DNA of 64,000 nt. Origin: Phytophthora sp. 'mugwort' (Eukaryota > Oomycota > Peronosporomycetes > Peronosporales > Peronosporaceae). This document shows, piece by piece, positions 1 through 11,066 of the stretch (position 1 is the stretch's first letter; each line of letters opens with the position of its first letter). The stretch spans positions 6,882,001-6,946,000 of the forward strand of contig JAUCEF010000007.1 of assembly GCA_033558025.1 (NCBI GenBank). The letters are read 5' to 3'. A program made the translations under genes and the position numbers. The notes beneath the pieces are model-generated. The model saw only the letters and a program-made list of their open reading frames with translations, had not been told where the DNA came from and did not search any database.

Positions 1-318
1 CTTTATGCCTGGATTCTTGTGGGTGTTGAAAGGGGGGGGGTCGTAGCTCAGGCTGTAGTCGATAGTCGACTGCCATTCAGTGCTCTCTCCACGTCACGAA
101 CAGCTGCGACGGCTCGGTGGTGGCGCTTCATAATTGCCATCGTACCGGTAGTGAAGACCCCAACCCCAGCTATCTCTACCCTTCGCGCTTGGCGAGTCCT
201 GGGTGTGACCGCTGCAGGCCGGTTACTTTCGCATCACATTTCCGTAGTAGGCCTTTGCTAACACACGCACTATCTCATCGGCTTGAATGAGCGGTTTTCT
301 TGGTGGTAACATTACAAG

Positions 319-3300
319 CTATAGTGCGACAGAGGGCTTTGTTTGCTTTTCGAAGACGAACGACTTGAACTTGTTAAGCGTCACTGCTGCGGAGGTGTAC
401 GTTGGGTCATCTGCAAAGATATCCGCAATGGTCGCCACACTCAAGTTTAAGCACTGCATCTCCGAGTCCTCTTTAGTCATAGAAACCGCCAGGTTCCTCT
501 TTTTCACGACAGAAGTGACCTTAGTCTTCGGGCGTCCTCTCGAGCTCGGTGGCGAGATAATGTCGAAGTCGTCATCTTCTTCTTCCCAGCGCTGCTGGCA
601 AGTCGCTTATCTCAGATGAGACTGTTCCCGCCTGTGATAAGTCACGTGTATTGTTCCTCGCCTCAGATGGTATATCGCCAGTCTCAGATGCGAGGGCGTC
701 ACCTCAGACGTATGACACTCACGGGCTCTTCTTCGGTCTGATCCGCAAGTGGTGTCCCGACTGATTGTTCCGCAGCGATCGATCTCCGTCACAGCAGTCG
801 CGGGTAGCTCTTCGTTTAGAAACACTTCGATATCAGGCGCTTCATCCTCGCTCGGCTGTTAGTCGGGGAATTCCTCGCCGTTCAACTCAGAATGGAGCTC
901 ATCCTTCGCTTCAACTCCAATGTTCGCCGGCTCGTCTGTAACGGTCACATCTGCAGGTGCCTTCTCCGGGACTGTGGGTATGTCGCACTCCGCGTCGTCG
1001 TGGCCATAGTCTTGGCAAAGCGCATCGTCGTCTGCAGTGGCTATTGGAATTCTAGATGAATCGTCGCGGATCAAATTGGCCACGACCTCACTTTCTCGAT
1101 GCTTGGCAGCCGACCAACGACTTCGAGTGCTTGTAGTGCAGCGCGAGAACCGAGACATCCCCATGCCTCTCATGGTCTCCTCGATTGTGCCCGCAACTAT
1201 TTGGGCCTCACAGAACTTCGATTACAGTCCCATGGTCTTTCCGCATCTTGCAGTACCCTTAGCGACCCTGACCGGCTCGCCTTGTATGTCGGCCAACGGA
1301 GACTTATCACGGAGTGATGCCAGAAGCCATCTTGACGGCAACAGCTGGGTAGGTATCACTACCTCCATATTGGGAGCCTTCCTAAGGAAAACGACGTGCC
1401 TGCAAGGCAGAAGGCTTGAAAATTCTTTTTTTGATTTTTTAAATATATTTAAATTATTAACTTTAAAATTTGAATATTTTAATTTATAACAATTAATTAA
1501 ACGTGTTGAATTAATTTTTCTTTTATAGAAACCTTTTTTATTATATTTTTTAAAATAATTTATTTTTATAATTTAAAACATTATTTAAATTAATAGATTT
1601 TATAGAAAAATAAATCCTAAAATTGAAATAATTTGTTTTTATTATTCCAATTTCCACCAAGAACAAGCAGGAGCACTCCAAGTTCTGCTTGTTCACAGAG
1701 TACTCCACGCGCGGTTCGTCGAGTGCTTAATTTCCATCGGCAGTGTTTTTCTTCTGGGTAAAACAAAATCCCGGGAACGGCTTCGTATAACGAGTACTGA
1801 GCCCACCGCTAACAACGTATGAGTACTGCTCGTAGATGAGATCGCAGGCGTGCTCACTCACAAGGTTCGCGACCAGAGTCATCTCTCGGTCGTACTTGGC
1901 GTTATTCACCACACCGATCTTGGTAACGCGGGACATGAAGCTCTGCTCGTTCCTGCTCTGGAAGCACACAATCGACGCAACACACTCGTCAAGTCCCATG
2001 GTCGGGCTCATTGCGTCCTTTAGCTGCCTCCATGAAGACTCCAGCCGATTGTTCGTATTGTTCCCGAGCGTCATGGCACTCTGACGCTCGAAAGCACACC
2101 ACATTGACTTGCAATTATCCCAATTCCTCTGAAAAAAGATCTTGAAGGCGGGGGGGGGGGACTCCACTGCAGCGAGATGGTTAGATGTGTTCGAGTGACC
2201 GTCCAGATAGTGCGAGACGGGGTTGTTGACACCTTCCTTGCCTGGGACACGTGCTTCCAGACGTTCGCCCCACTGTCGGTCGTCCACCCTTTGACGTACA
2301 TTGTCTGGTGGACGATGAATCTCAAGCCGTAATCCAATCGAAAGGATGTGCCGCACGTAGTTTCGGTGCTTCAGAAACTCCCGCTCAGTCTTCGCGTAGA
2401 CCATAAATGGCACAAGGTTCCGGAGTTGAGACTTCTGCTACAGTGAAAGGCCGTATAGTCAGCCGACGCGACTTGCTCGCGGAGGTACTTTATGACATGA
2501 AACTGGCAGAGAAGAACTGCGACGACAGGTAAAGATGACTTAAGCACTGCCATCTCCGTAAAGTCTGTGTCTATGACGACACACTGGAGCTTGGTCCAGG
2601 CCGGGGTGTTCATCTTGAACTCCTCTATGGCAGTCAAGAGTGTAGCAGCCCGCTCGCTCTAGAGGATTGCATGTTGCACAAACTGGCCTTTTCCATACGC
2701 GTCGTGGACCATGAAGGAGAAGACTTTGTACTTTAACGCGTTGGTGCCATATGTGGCATCAATGAGAACCACCTCGGGGAAACGGTGAAACATATCGCGC
2801 ATGATCTTCGTCTGGAGTGTGATACATGCCGCGATTTTCTATGAGGGTAATGGACAGTTATAAACAACGTCAGTTTTGCTGCAGATGGTGCTAGATATTG
2901 CGGTACTATCAATCCTTTTCATGTCGCTCCTCAACGAAGATGCGTCCAACATTGCTCGGGCCCTCGCTGAACTCCTTCATCCACCATTTTAGTCGCTGCG
3001 CACTGGTGGTAGACGACGGATCTCGCTCCTTCAACCGACGCACAAGGTTGTGTACGTCGCGGATGGTCATGTTGCAGTCCGAGTTCGCTAGGATGAACTG
3101 CAGGATGTTTTTCTTCTTCGCTCCAGCGGTTGCGCAATTCGTTGGCTGTCTCGGCAACGGAAGCCGAGATGGCTGTTCGGACAGACGGGTACTGCTCGTT
3201 CGTGCCCCTATGCAGCGGGTGTTGTGCAGGAGCTTTGCCGCTGTAATGCAGAGCGCAAAATAGGGTCGTCTAGCCGTCCGCTGACCACGCGCACACAAGC

Positions 3301-3490
3301 ATTGATCTGTGAAAATTACGGAGCAGATTGCATTAGTGAACAACACGAATTGTTCTTCTGAACCCGTCCGGACCATTTGGACCATCCAGGCACATCTACA
3401 CACATCTAGACCCACCTGCGCGTTACATTTGATACCGCGCGTCTCCTGACGAGGCCGCTTGCCTCGACCCGTTACTTGAGTGTCCGGCAT
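319..3490 (-). mobile_element. Decayed MULE (Mutator-like) transposase, SWIM type
   Basis: Pieces of one transposase read on the minus strand through several stops and frameshifts. The catalytic core is clear. IDATYGTN (about 2740-2763) carries the first Asp, VIDTDFTE (about 2560-2585) the second, and a CQFH motif follows. NNTNNRLESSWRQLK (about 2030-2070) supplies the expected Glu. Towards the 3' end a SWIM zinc finger appears in two halves, ECSCLF near 1665 and LLPCRHVVF near 1395, separated by AT-rich DNA. The tail (about 319-609) has an RGRPK AT-hook-like stretch. MULE transposases cut and paste DNA by a DDE mechanism. This copy is inactive as read: stop near 2640, frame change near 2410, stop near 1210. 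The N-terminal part (2909-3490) is less certain. I did not find its terminal inverted repeats. Confidence 0.8.
1426..1652. other. Very AT-rich insertion inside the MULE SWIM finger
   Basis: About 230 bases of roughly 90% A+T interrupt the minus-strand SWIM zinc finger exactly between its CxC half and its CxH half. The flanking MULE sequence has ordinary composition, so the change is abrupt on both sides. The best possible splice pair (GT at the CxC side, AG before LLPCRH) would leave only four residues between the cysteine pairs, too few for a SWIM finger, so an intron is unlikely. A transferred mitochondrial intergenic fragment is possible but unproved. No gene is visible in it. Confidence 0.6.
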
Positions 3491-6400
3491 GCGTGCAGAT
3501 TAGTGTCTTGTTGCAGATCCCCCATTCCTCCGGAATGAGCGGTGCGCTCGAATTCCCCTTCTTGCTCTTCTTGTTCCTTTCCTCGATTTTGTTCTTTGTG
3601 CGAACACGAAAGTTCTACGCAACGTGAAACAGTGAACACATCACCAAACAAAACGATACGTCAACGCAGATCCACACAAACCTGGAAAGTGCGCGCCATG
3701 TAGTCGTCGAGGAACGCTTGAAGGACTCCCACGAGTCGAACTGCGTGCGGGGTATCGGGGCAGCAATTGCCCCCGATGCCGACATAGAAGCAGATGAGTC
3801 TGTGACAGGGTCCAGAGCATCTTCTTGTGTCGACCACGCTTGATGCTTTAGTCGCTCGAAAGCGCATGCTGCCTGCGCTTCTGCGCCGAGCGTGGACGCC
3901 TATCCATATCGGAGCACCACGCGCACCAAAATGGGATTCGAGGAGGGGGGGGGGGGGACGGCACTCTCCGCCACTCATCACGAACTATACACTATATGCT
4001 GTATGGAAGGACGGTTGCCAGACGGAGGTTAGGGGGGCAACGGGCAGAAACAGAACAGTTAAAAATCAAGCTCCGGATGGACGCAGGATCCACTGCCAAT
4101 GGTTATTCAGCCAGCCTGACAGCAGCAACAGGGGGGGGGAGGCGGCGTGCCTACAGCAGGGTAGCAACGAAGATGGCACCTTCGTTGACTTGCACCCACA
4201 ACGAGTCTTCATGTTCCGGCTGGAGGCTCGTTGTGGTCTATAACATGACAGGAATTAACGTTAAGATATTGTAATTGTGGTCACACAAAAAACCGACCCG
4301 AGCGATTGCTATAACAAACTCGATACTTGTGGTAGGAGAAACCACCAGAACCGACAGTGATTGCGTTCACCAATGCAAGCATTAAGTACGAAGCAGTGGT
4401 GGTGGAACGTTGCTACGCATCGTGAACACGCACGACAATGATGCGAACGAATGGCTGCCATCGTAGCACACCATCGTCAGTATTATTGATCACCTTTCGC
4501 AAAATATCTCCACCGCCTCGTCCATACCGGGAAAAGGTCGCAGTCGCTACAAAATTCACTTGTTTCGGCATCTTCGCTGCTCCCTCCTCATCGAGTTTTA
4601 TCTCCGTTCGGACAGCGGCGTCTCGATTTGCTGGGAAGCGAATCTTGCTCGTCGTCGCTCGGTGCGTCAGCATGCTCCTTGGGGGCCTTGAGCAGTGCTG
4701 CCTCAGTCTGGCGAATGTGTTCGCGATGGTGTCGCTTGACTTGGCGTCGCAAGTAACGGGCAGCAACTAACTAACCGCAAACGCGACCTCGTCATGCTTT
4801 GTTTCGCCCTAACCGTCTTCCACTTTAATTGGAATTAAAAACATAAATTCAAATTGCTTGCTAACGCATGATTTCGTAGCAGTTCTATACACAACACGAG
4901 GGCTTCAGCTAAATAGTCTTGCTGTTTTTTTTTTTTTTTTCCTGCTGGACGGCAGCGACACAGGCTATCTGATTGAAGGCAAGTGCATGGCGGCGCACGC
5001 GCGCCAAGCAGCACTCCTCCAGATTCTCATACCAGAGGACGACCACCACGGGATGCTGCTCGTACTGCGATATCGCAACGATGGCTAGCAGCAGCGAGCT
5101 GTGGACAGCCATATACCATCCTAGCGTGCCACCGAGCGTGCGACCGGAAACCGGCAGCACAGCAACAAAATTTGGCTAATGTACACGTGAACCCCGGGGG
5201 CACTAGCGTGTGGATGAGTCCCTCATATCCAGAAAGCTAGCGGCGCTGAAGCGTCGAGTCGAACGTTGCGCGCCCGCGCGCGCTGGAGCACTGACGCACG
5301 CGGAGCCACGCCAGCGCCCACGCGCAAACGCACGGATCGGTCCCTTACCTGCGCACCGGCATCAGTTGACTGCGCCGCCACCATTTTTCCAGCAACTACG
5401 CTGTTACACGAAGACCACTCGTCACGTGAACAGCCGCGGCGAAGTGACTTCAGTTTGCGTTGGTGAGCCAAAAGTTCAGAACCGAAAAGATACGTTTTGA
5501 GACAACAAGTGTTAAACCCGCCTTCACGTCATTGCACTGCCGACGGAAGCCACGCCAGGATACTGTACTCGTTACATATAGCACCGAGCACTGGTGTAGA
5601 AGCGCCAGCACGCAATGGCTGCGGGCACATCCAAATCAGCGCACGGCAACACTGCGACAGCTCCGGCGAACGGCTCAAACCTTTCGACTATTTTTCACCA
5701 AAAACGGCGCTGCCGCTGTGTCGGCAAATTGATGTAAGGCTAAATATTTATTAAATATTTAATGGCTGGCTCTGCCTTCGAGGTGCTTTGCTCTTCCGTT
5801 TTGCCGACTCGCCAGCGAGTTATTTTTCGCAGGTTCATGTACCAGTATCGCAGCCCTGTCACATCCGCGCCATCAGTGATGATACATGTACAGTATAGTA
5901 CACGGCAGTGAAAAAAAAAAAATATTTGCAGGCCACGGCACACCCGCAAACGCACCTAACAGGCTGGTGGCGCGGTCGCCGGAGGAGCGTTGAATGGCAG
6001 TTACAGTGCCACAAACAAGAGCTTGATCGCCACATGTTGCCTTTTGAGCTTGACTTGGTTGAAGCGGCCATGTGTGTCCAAACTCTTCCCGCCTTGACTT
6101 GGTACGCTGTACCATCGATCTGACTGGTTAGTAATTGCCTCTTGTCTCTGCTGCTGTGAGCAGTGCTGCCACGGCCGACGCGTCTCCCATGGCCGACGCG
6201 ACTCCACGGCCGACGCGTCTCTGAGTCCAATTACAGTACGAGTCTTCTATCCTTGACAAGGATTCCTTGTACGGTATACCACAGGATAAGTCAGAGGTCG
6301 ACGGCAGTGCGCCACAACGCAGCGACTTGCCTCTCCGGAGACGTCTACGACCGGTCCGATAAGGAAAAATGTTCGGGTGATTTGACTCCAGTGCCGTCGC

Positions 6401-7021
6401 AACGGGCCGTCGTTATTGGCGGAGACAAAATTCACTTGCCCCCGCGCTCCAGTCTCTGCTCGCCTTAGCGCCGCAAAGACTAGCCAGCCAAGTAGGCTTT
6501 CCCGTCCAATAAATTTACATATAATACGTCGACGCCCAGCTGACCGCCTGCCAACCCGCCGCTCCAAGTGCACCAAGACGCCGCTCCAAGACTCTTTGTG
6601 CGCTTCGTCCAAGACGCGAACAACAGGACCAGCGACCATCGCTGCCATCTGCGAGACCATCATTGCACCGTCCAAAACGTATCTTTTCAGAAACCATACT
6701 TAAACCAAGCTAATGCCCGTTAGGCCGACGCAGTCTGAAAGCAAGTCAAAACAGCGGGTGGAGAAGCATCACGGTCGTCCTGTTTATGAGCATTGATTTT
6801 TGTGGCCTGCTCGCCCTGTCGCTCCGGCACCAACGCCGCGTGTGCCACTGCTCTCACTTTCCAATACGCCTTAAGGAGGGCAAGTCGCTGCTGCTACATT
6901 TTGGGCGGAAGCTGGTCGCTGTATCGTTCTTCGACCACTCCCACCTCCCAACCTGCCTCAACCCACTGTACGCGCTGACTACCGCCGCCACCTGCCTCGC
7001 CACCATTTTGCCACCACCAGG
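3491..7021. other. Gene-poor stretch, no recognisable gene
   Basis: Open frames here are short, overlap on both strands and show no family I recognise. The stretch holds homopolymer runs (G at about 3945-3957, T at 4925-4940, A near 5911-5922) and one short tandem repeat. It could contain old transposon remains and the promoter of the PX gene that follows. Confidence 0.5.
6170..6221. repeat. Three-copy tandem repeat, 17-18 bp unit
   Basis: CAYGGCCGACGCGWCTC occurs at 6170-6186, 6188-6204 and 6205-6221. Copies one and three are identical and the middle copy differs at two positions. No function is apparent. Confidence 0.9.
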
Positions 7022-7816
7022 ATGATGATCCCGGAGTACTCCCCGAGGGGAACCTCCATCACTTACAGGAACACCAGGGCCGTGCCGCCGATGGTGTACC
7101 GCTTGAGCCTCAAGCCGGCGTCGCCCTCGCTGTCCACCTCCCCGACGGCCTCGGCCGCCACCCCCACGTCGCCGACTGCCGCCACAGTCGGCGACGTGCA
7201 CCCCACCATCTCCAGCAGCTCCAGCACAGGAACGCTGATGGCCAGCGGAGGCCGCTGCCGCGACCGTAGACACAAGAGCTACTCAGAGTCGGCGCTGCGC
7301 CTCGAGCGCATGCTGGCCCCAGCGGCCCCTTTGAGCGGCGCGGCGCGCGGTCGCCCACACTCGGCGGGCGACGAGATCGACCTTGTCCGCATGGTGGCTA
7401 TTTCCGGTTACTCCAAGAACAGCCATGGCACTTGGATGTTCAAGGTTGATGTGGGCGGCCCCAGCGACAGTAATGCGTACGTGGTGCGCCGTCGCTTCAC
7501 GGACTTCAAGCTACTGCACGAGGGTCTGTCGGAGTTGTCGGAGCTGCCCCAGCTGCCGCCTCATGGCATTGTGTCGGTCTTCCAGCTATTCGTGTCACCC
7601 GACAAGCTGCTTACCGCGCGCGCGGCGCGTCTGCAAGAGTTGCTGCTTGTAATCCACGCGCACCCGACGCTGTGCAAGAGTAAGGCGTTCAGCGCGTTCA
7701 TCGGCAAGAACCCTAGCAGCTACGACGCTGGCTACGTGAGCCTGTCGGGCTATGAAGTGCCGACAACCCAGCGCTTGAGTCCAGTGGGATCTTTCGACAC
7801 CAGCTACTCGGTGTAA
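7022..7816 (+). CDS. PX domain protein
   Basis: A single-exon 264-residue protein. Residues 1-115 are Ser/Pro/Thr-rich and look disordered. Residues about 118-230 form a PX (Phox homology) domain, with the VVRRRFTDFKLLHEGL stretch containing the R-R-F/Y-x-x-F phosphoinositide pocket motif and a following proline segment (LPQLPPHG). PX domains bind phosphatidylinositol phosphates, chiefly PI3P, and place proteins on endosomal membranes. There is no BAR, coiled-coil or catalytic domain, so it is a minimal PX adaptor. A short C-terminal tail (about 30 residues) follows. ATG codons at 7022 and 7025 are adjacent; I take the first. The coding region is GC-rich, unlike the transposon-derived DNA on either side, which fits a host gene. 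Ligand specificity is inferred from the family. Confidence 0.85.
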   Translation: MMIPEYSPRGTSITYRNTRAVPPMVYRLSLKPASPSLSTSPTASAATPTSPTAATVGDVHPTISSSSSTGTLMASGGRCRDRRHKSYSESALRLERMLAPAAPLSGAARGRPHSAGDEIDLVRMVAISGYSKNSHGTWMFKVDVGGPSDSNAYVVRRRFTDFKLLHEGLSELSELPQLPPHGIVSVFQLFVSPDKLLTARAARLQELLLVIHAHPTLCKSKAFSAFIGKNPSSYDAGYVSLSGYEVPTTQRLSPVGSFDTSYSV

Positions 7817-8582
7817 GAGGGAAAGACAATTGACTGAAAAGATAATACAACAGGGAACAACAAGGAAGGAAGAGGGGGAGGTGGACACACTCACACAACA
7901 CAGTCAAGAAGACCGAGGGAGAGACGAGAAGAAGTAGGTCGATTCGATCGAAGATGAAGGCACGTGACACACACAGATACGACACCGCACACGTACAATA
8001 GGTGGAACTACTGGAGGAGAAGAGAGTAAATTATTTATTTACTGAGTTTATCGACCCGTGTACTGGGTGCAATACACCGTAACAATGAGTGTAACACATC
8101 TTCTTGTCTTACATTACATCTTCGCGTGCTGGTGGTGGTGATCCGCGTCGGCCGCAGCATCTGCCAGACGGCGCGAGGAGAAAGCTGTCCGCTCGGCAGC
8201 AGATGCGCCACAATTGATCGTTGGGGGTGGGATTGCCCCTTATCGTTGCTGGGAAGCAGTGCCTCTCGCAGCAACGAGACCTCCGCCACTGGCGGACCGC
8301 CAGTGCCTCGACAGCAGCGGTCCCCATCTTCATATTGCCAGCGTATTTGTAGCCGGCAACCCACCGCGACAAAAATCCATTCTGAGAGCACGACTTTCAC
8401 TGAATTTCACTCGACAATTGGGGCAAGGAAGGGACATAAGGACACTAAAGGCGTTGGCATACAAAAACAATTCAGGGTGACGGAGTGGCGTCACCGGTGT
8501 GTAGCCCAACCCCAGCCTATGTTAGTGACTGATATGACAACATCCAGTCACAAGTATGCTACACACAATGTATCCATCTACC
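7817..8582. other. Intergenic, 3' flank of the PX gene
   Basis: The first 220 bases are purine-rich and look like 3' untranslated sequence. After that no convincing gene or repeat is visible up to the target duplication of the next transposon. Confidence 0.5.
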
Positions 8583-8593
8583 TGTTCGGTGGG

Positions 8594-8631
8594 AGGAATT
8601 ATCTTAACCGAGTGGATATCCACTCAGATTT
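8594..8631 (+). repeat. Left terminal inverted repeat of MULE
   Basis: Starts AGGAATTATCTTAACCGAG and matches the reverse complement of 11019-11056 with one mismatch over 38 bases. It contains the 16-bp perfect palindrome GAGTGGATATCCACTC at 8610-8625. Confidence 0.95.
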
Positions 8632-10629
8632 TTCTGAGTTTTGTTTACGTTCCTTAAATCAAGATTGGACCAGAGTGTGATAATTATGGAGCTACTGTGA
8701 TATTTTTGAGTGCCTTACAAAAAATCGTCCTCGGAACCTCTCAGTTGTTTATTGCTGAAGCTAGGCACACCTGCTGGCATTGGGCATGCTCAAACAACAA
8801 TTTGGACGCTGACTCGACCGTCACCTCGCCCGGTGCGCTTGCTCTAATACCTTGTCATGGGGAAGTCATAGGCGAAGACGCCTTCGTCATATGGGTCCGT
8901 CCCCTTCGTGTTAGACGCCTCGGATCTGTCAACAACCAAAACCCTGGGGCTTCTGCGTGACGACACCCCCATGAATTCGACGAATGCACGGGTCGATGAC
9001 TGCGGCTTAGCTAGTGATGGAAAACGCGACATCGGAACGGACCAGTACGATTCTCACCAGTCTATTCAACAACGGTGTAACCAGTTTGCTTTGCAGTGTG
9101 GATTCCAACTCCTGGTATCGAGCAGCAGCACGCCAATTCTCGTCGCGAAGAAGACGCAATCAAGTTCTGTCTTGCAGTCACAACGCGATTCGCCACACGG
9201 AAAATTGGTAAATACTGTATCTGTTGCAAGTTTGGCAAGTAGAAATAGGGATGGTCTGTCATCAAAGGCTAGGGTCTTATGCCTTAACCCGCTTGTACTC
9301 CCGAGCCGCGAACGCACCCACAGCGAACGGGGCAACTCTCATGAAGTCGCCAATGTGGTGCAGCAGCTCGTTCTGCATCAGTACCAGCAGCGCCGGTGAG
9401 TCGCGCGGGAAGAACGCCATGAGTGCTGTACGAGTCTCTTCTTGATGTTTGAAGTGCGTGTGACATGCGAAACGTGGGAGGTATGCATGATGTGGTGGGA
9501 GTTTAGTGGGTAAAATACGCTTTCCAAGATCGCTACCACGTCCCCACATACAGCGAGGCTGCGTCGAACTTGTCGGAGCAAGCTAACAATTCGATCGGCA
9601 ACGAGTGCCGGAGTGCGAAATCTCTAGATGCGTTTAATCTTTACTATATGAAGCTAAGCGAACGCGTGTCCTGCATGCGCCAGTACACAGCAAACTGGGC
9701 GTCCAAGTCCAGAGAAGATGAGTTGGTTCCCTTCCTGAAAGATCGCCTGAGATGCTTGCTGTTGCGACTGAATTTTGCAGATCAGAGCTTGCCTAGAGGG
9801 GCTTACATGGTTCGTTACCTGGGAGCAACCAAGCGTGCTGGTTATATACACTCGTGGCGTCATGTTGACCTACCAGCAAGCCATTGCACTTGTGGAGAAT
9901 GGGAAGATTTATAGTTCCGATGTGTACACGCTGTGAGCGCAGCTGTCCGTGAAGGCGCTCGCTTAAATAGTTTGTACGATCCCGTAAGACTGTCAATCAA
10001 GCATTTCACAGAAACCCACACGAAGCGATTTGTACATTGCTAGTCGACAGCACGCAACTCAACATGGAAACGGCATTGCGATTGCCAGCACTACAAATTC
10101 AACCACTCGAGCAAGGCAAGCGCGGGTTGAAACCCGGATCCAGCCTAAACACAAGCGCTGAAAGAAAAAAGGCAGTAAGTAGTGCTGCTCGAAGGATCCT
10201 GAGCGCTACAATGCTCTGCATTGTAGAGCTTTTTTGTATTTAAACTCGATGATAAACACGCCATTTTTGATGATAACTGATCTGGTTTTGGTGATATTTG
10301 TGCTGGTTCCGATGATAACCACGCCCAAATGAATAATAAATGAATCCAAAACGATCTCGGAAAATACCCGACAGCGAGCAAAACATCATTTAGGAGGACC
10401 TCAACAAACGACAATGAAAAAAGGATTGAGTAGTGAAAAGTTATTTTTTGCCAACACATTTTGAGCAACACAAGCTTTTTCTTTCTGCTGGCATGTGGTA
10501 TCGCTCACTGCAGCCTATTCTCGGTCATCTGACCACCACCACCAGTCTTCGTACAGCACCGAACGATAGCGGACGAGCTCGCGTGCAATGGGGAACATGC
10601 TTGCCTCAAGAAGAATACCTGACTTGTTT

Positions 10630-10875
10630 CTAGCATAGTAGCTCTTGCTTGCCAAAGCGCCTCTTTGCGCGCGGCCAATCGGGCGCAACAGAGCGTCGAG
10701 AGCGCTTGAGCTTCCGGGCAAGGTGCTTCTTAAAGCCTTGGGACGTATTAAGCTTGAGGCCACACTTGGAGCAGGTGCGGTTTCCAGATTTCCGTGGGCG
10801 TCCGACCTTCTTCGGCAACGCAAGCTCCATCCTTCCAGTCCCTTCACCAGGCGGAAGGCCACTGCGGAGCTTCAT
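10630..10875 (-). CDS. Small zinc-finger/AT-hook ORF carried in the MULE
   Basis: An 81-residue frame on the strand opposite to the transposase remnant, wholly inside the terminal inverted repeats. It has an AT-hook-like GRPRKSG followed by a Cys-x2-Cys finger (TCSKCGLKL) with a downstream His in KKHLARKLKRSRR, then a very basic tail. This is consistent with a DNA-binding protein. Some MULEs carry a second gene of unclear function, so this may be an accessory ORF of the element or a captured host fragment. The ATG chosen (10875) is the first that gives a compact product; an open frame extends further upstream to about 10977. Expression is not shown. Confidence 0.4.
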   Translation of the reverse strand: MKLRSGLPPGEGTGRMELALPKKVGRPRKSGNRTCSKCGLKLNTSQGFKKHLARKLKRSRRSVAPDWPRAKRRFGKQELLC

Positions 10876-11018
10876 CTCGACGACGATAAAGACCAAATGA
10901 TGCCCCTGCCACTCGGTGCTAGTGCCAGACACAACTATAACGGTAACGTGATATTTTGACGCTTTCGGGAATTTCAACCTGGGAAAGTGAGTGGGTTGCT
11001 TTCAGTCACCTGCAAGGG

Positions 11019-11056
11019 AAATCTGAGTGGATATCCACTCGGTTTAGATAATTCCT
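11019..11056 (-). repeat. Right terminal inverted repeat of MULE
   Basis: Inverted partner of 8594-8631. The palindrome GAGTGGATATCCACTC is at 11025-11040, and the target duplication TGTTCGGTGG follows directly at 11057-11066. Confidence 0.95.
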
Positions 11057-11066
11057 TGTTCGGTGG

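Larger units (their letters stand above)
8593..11056 (+). mobile_element. Defective MULE with intact terminal inverted repeats
   Basis: The element is bounded by 38-bp terminal inverted repeats (8594-8631 and 11019-11056; one mismatch) and flanked by the direct repeat TGTTCGGTGG (8583-8592 and 11057-11066), a 10-bp target duplication in the range usual for MULEs. Inside, plus-strand transposase remnants read in order. An N-terminal piece spans about 9000-9400, followed by a block ending in the SWIM motif CTCGEWEDL-stop-FRCVHAVSAAV (about 9573-10030), where an in-frame stop sits inside the zinc finger. A basic tail (about 10037-10240) follows. The DDE catalytic core is absent, so this is a deleted, non-autonomous copy. 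Preserved ends mean it could in principle have been moved by a full-length relative. A minus-strand zinc-finger ORF lies near the right end. Confidence 0.85.

Noticed and set aside
1426..1652. AT-rich stretch as a normal intron
   Set aside because: Splice choices either break the frame or leave a SWIM finger with too few residues between Cys pairs.
3661..3981. Minus-strand frame with Cys pairs and Arg-rich start
   Set aside because: Overlaps an equally long plus-strand frame, crosses a G run, and has no family resemblance.
4413..4770. Overlapping plus and minus frames of about 110 codons
   Set aside because: GC-rich composition keeps both strands open; neither shows a motif or start context.
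6170..6221. Three-copy repeat considered as a CRISPR-like array
   Set aside because: Units abut with no spacers and the gen­ome is eukaryotic; it is a simple tandem repeat.
7022..7816. Secreted RXLR-type effector in the early part of the window
   Set aside because: No signal peptide followed by an RXLR motif was seen in this or any other gene of the window.
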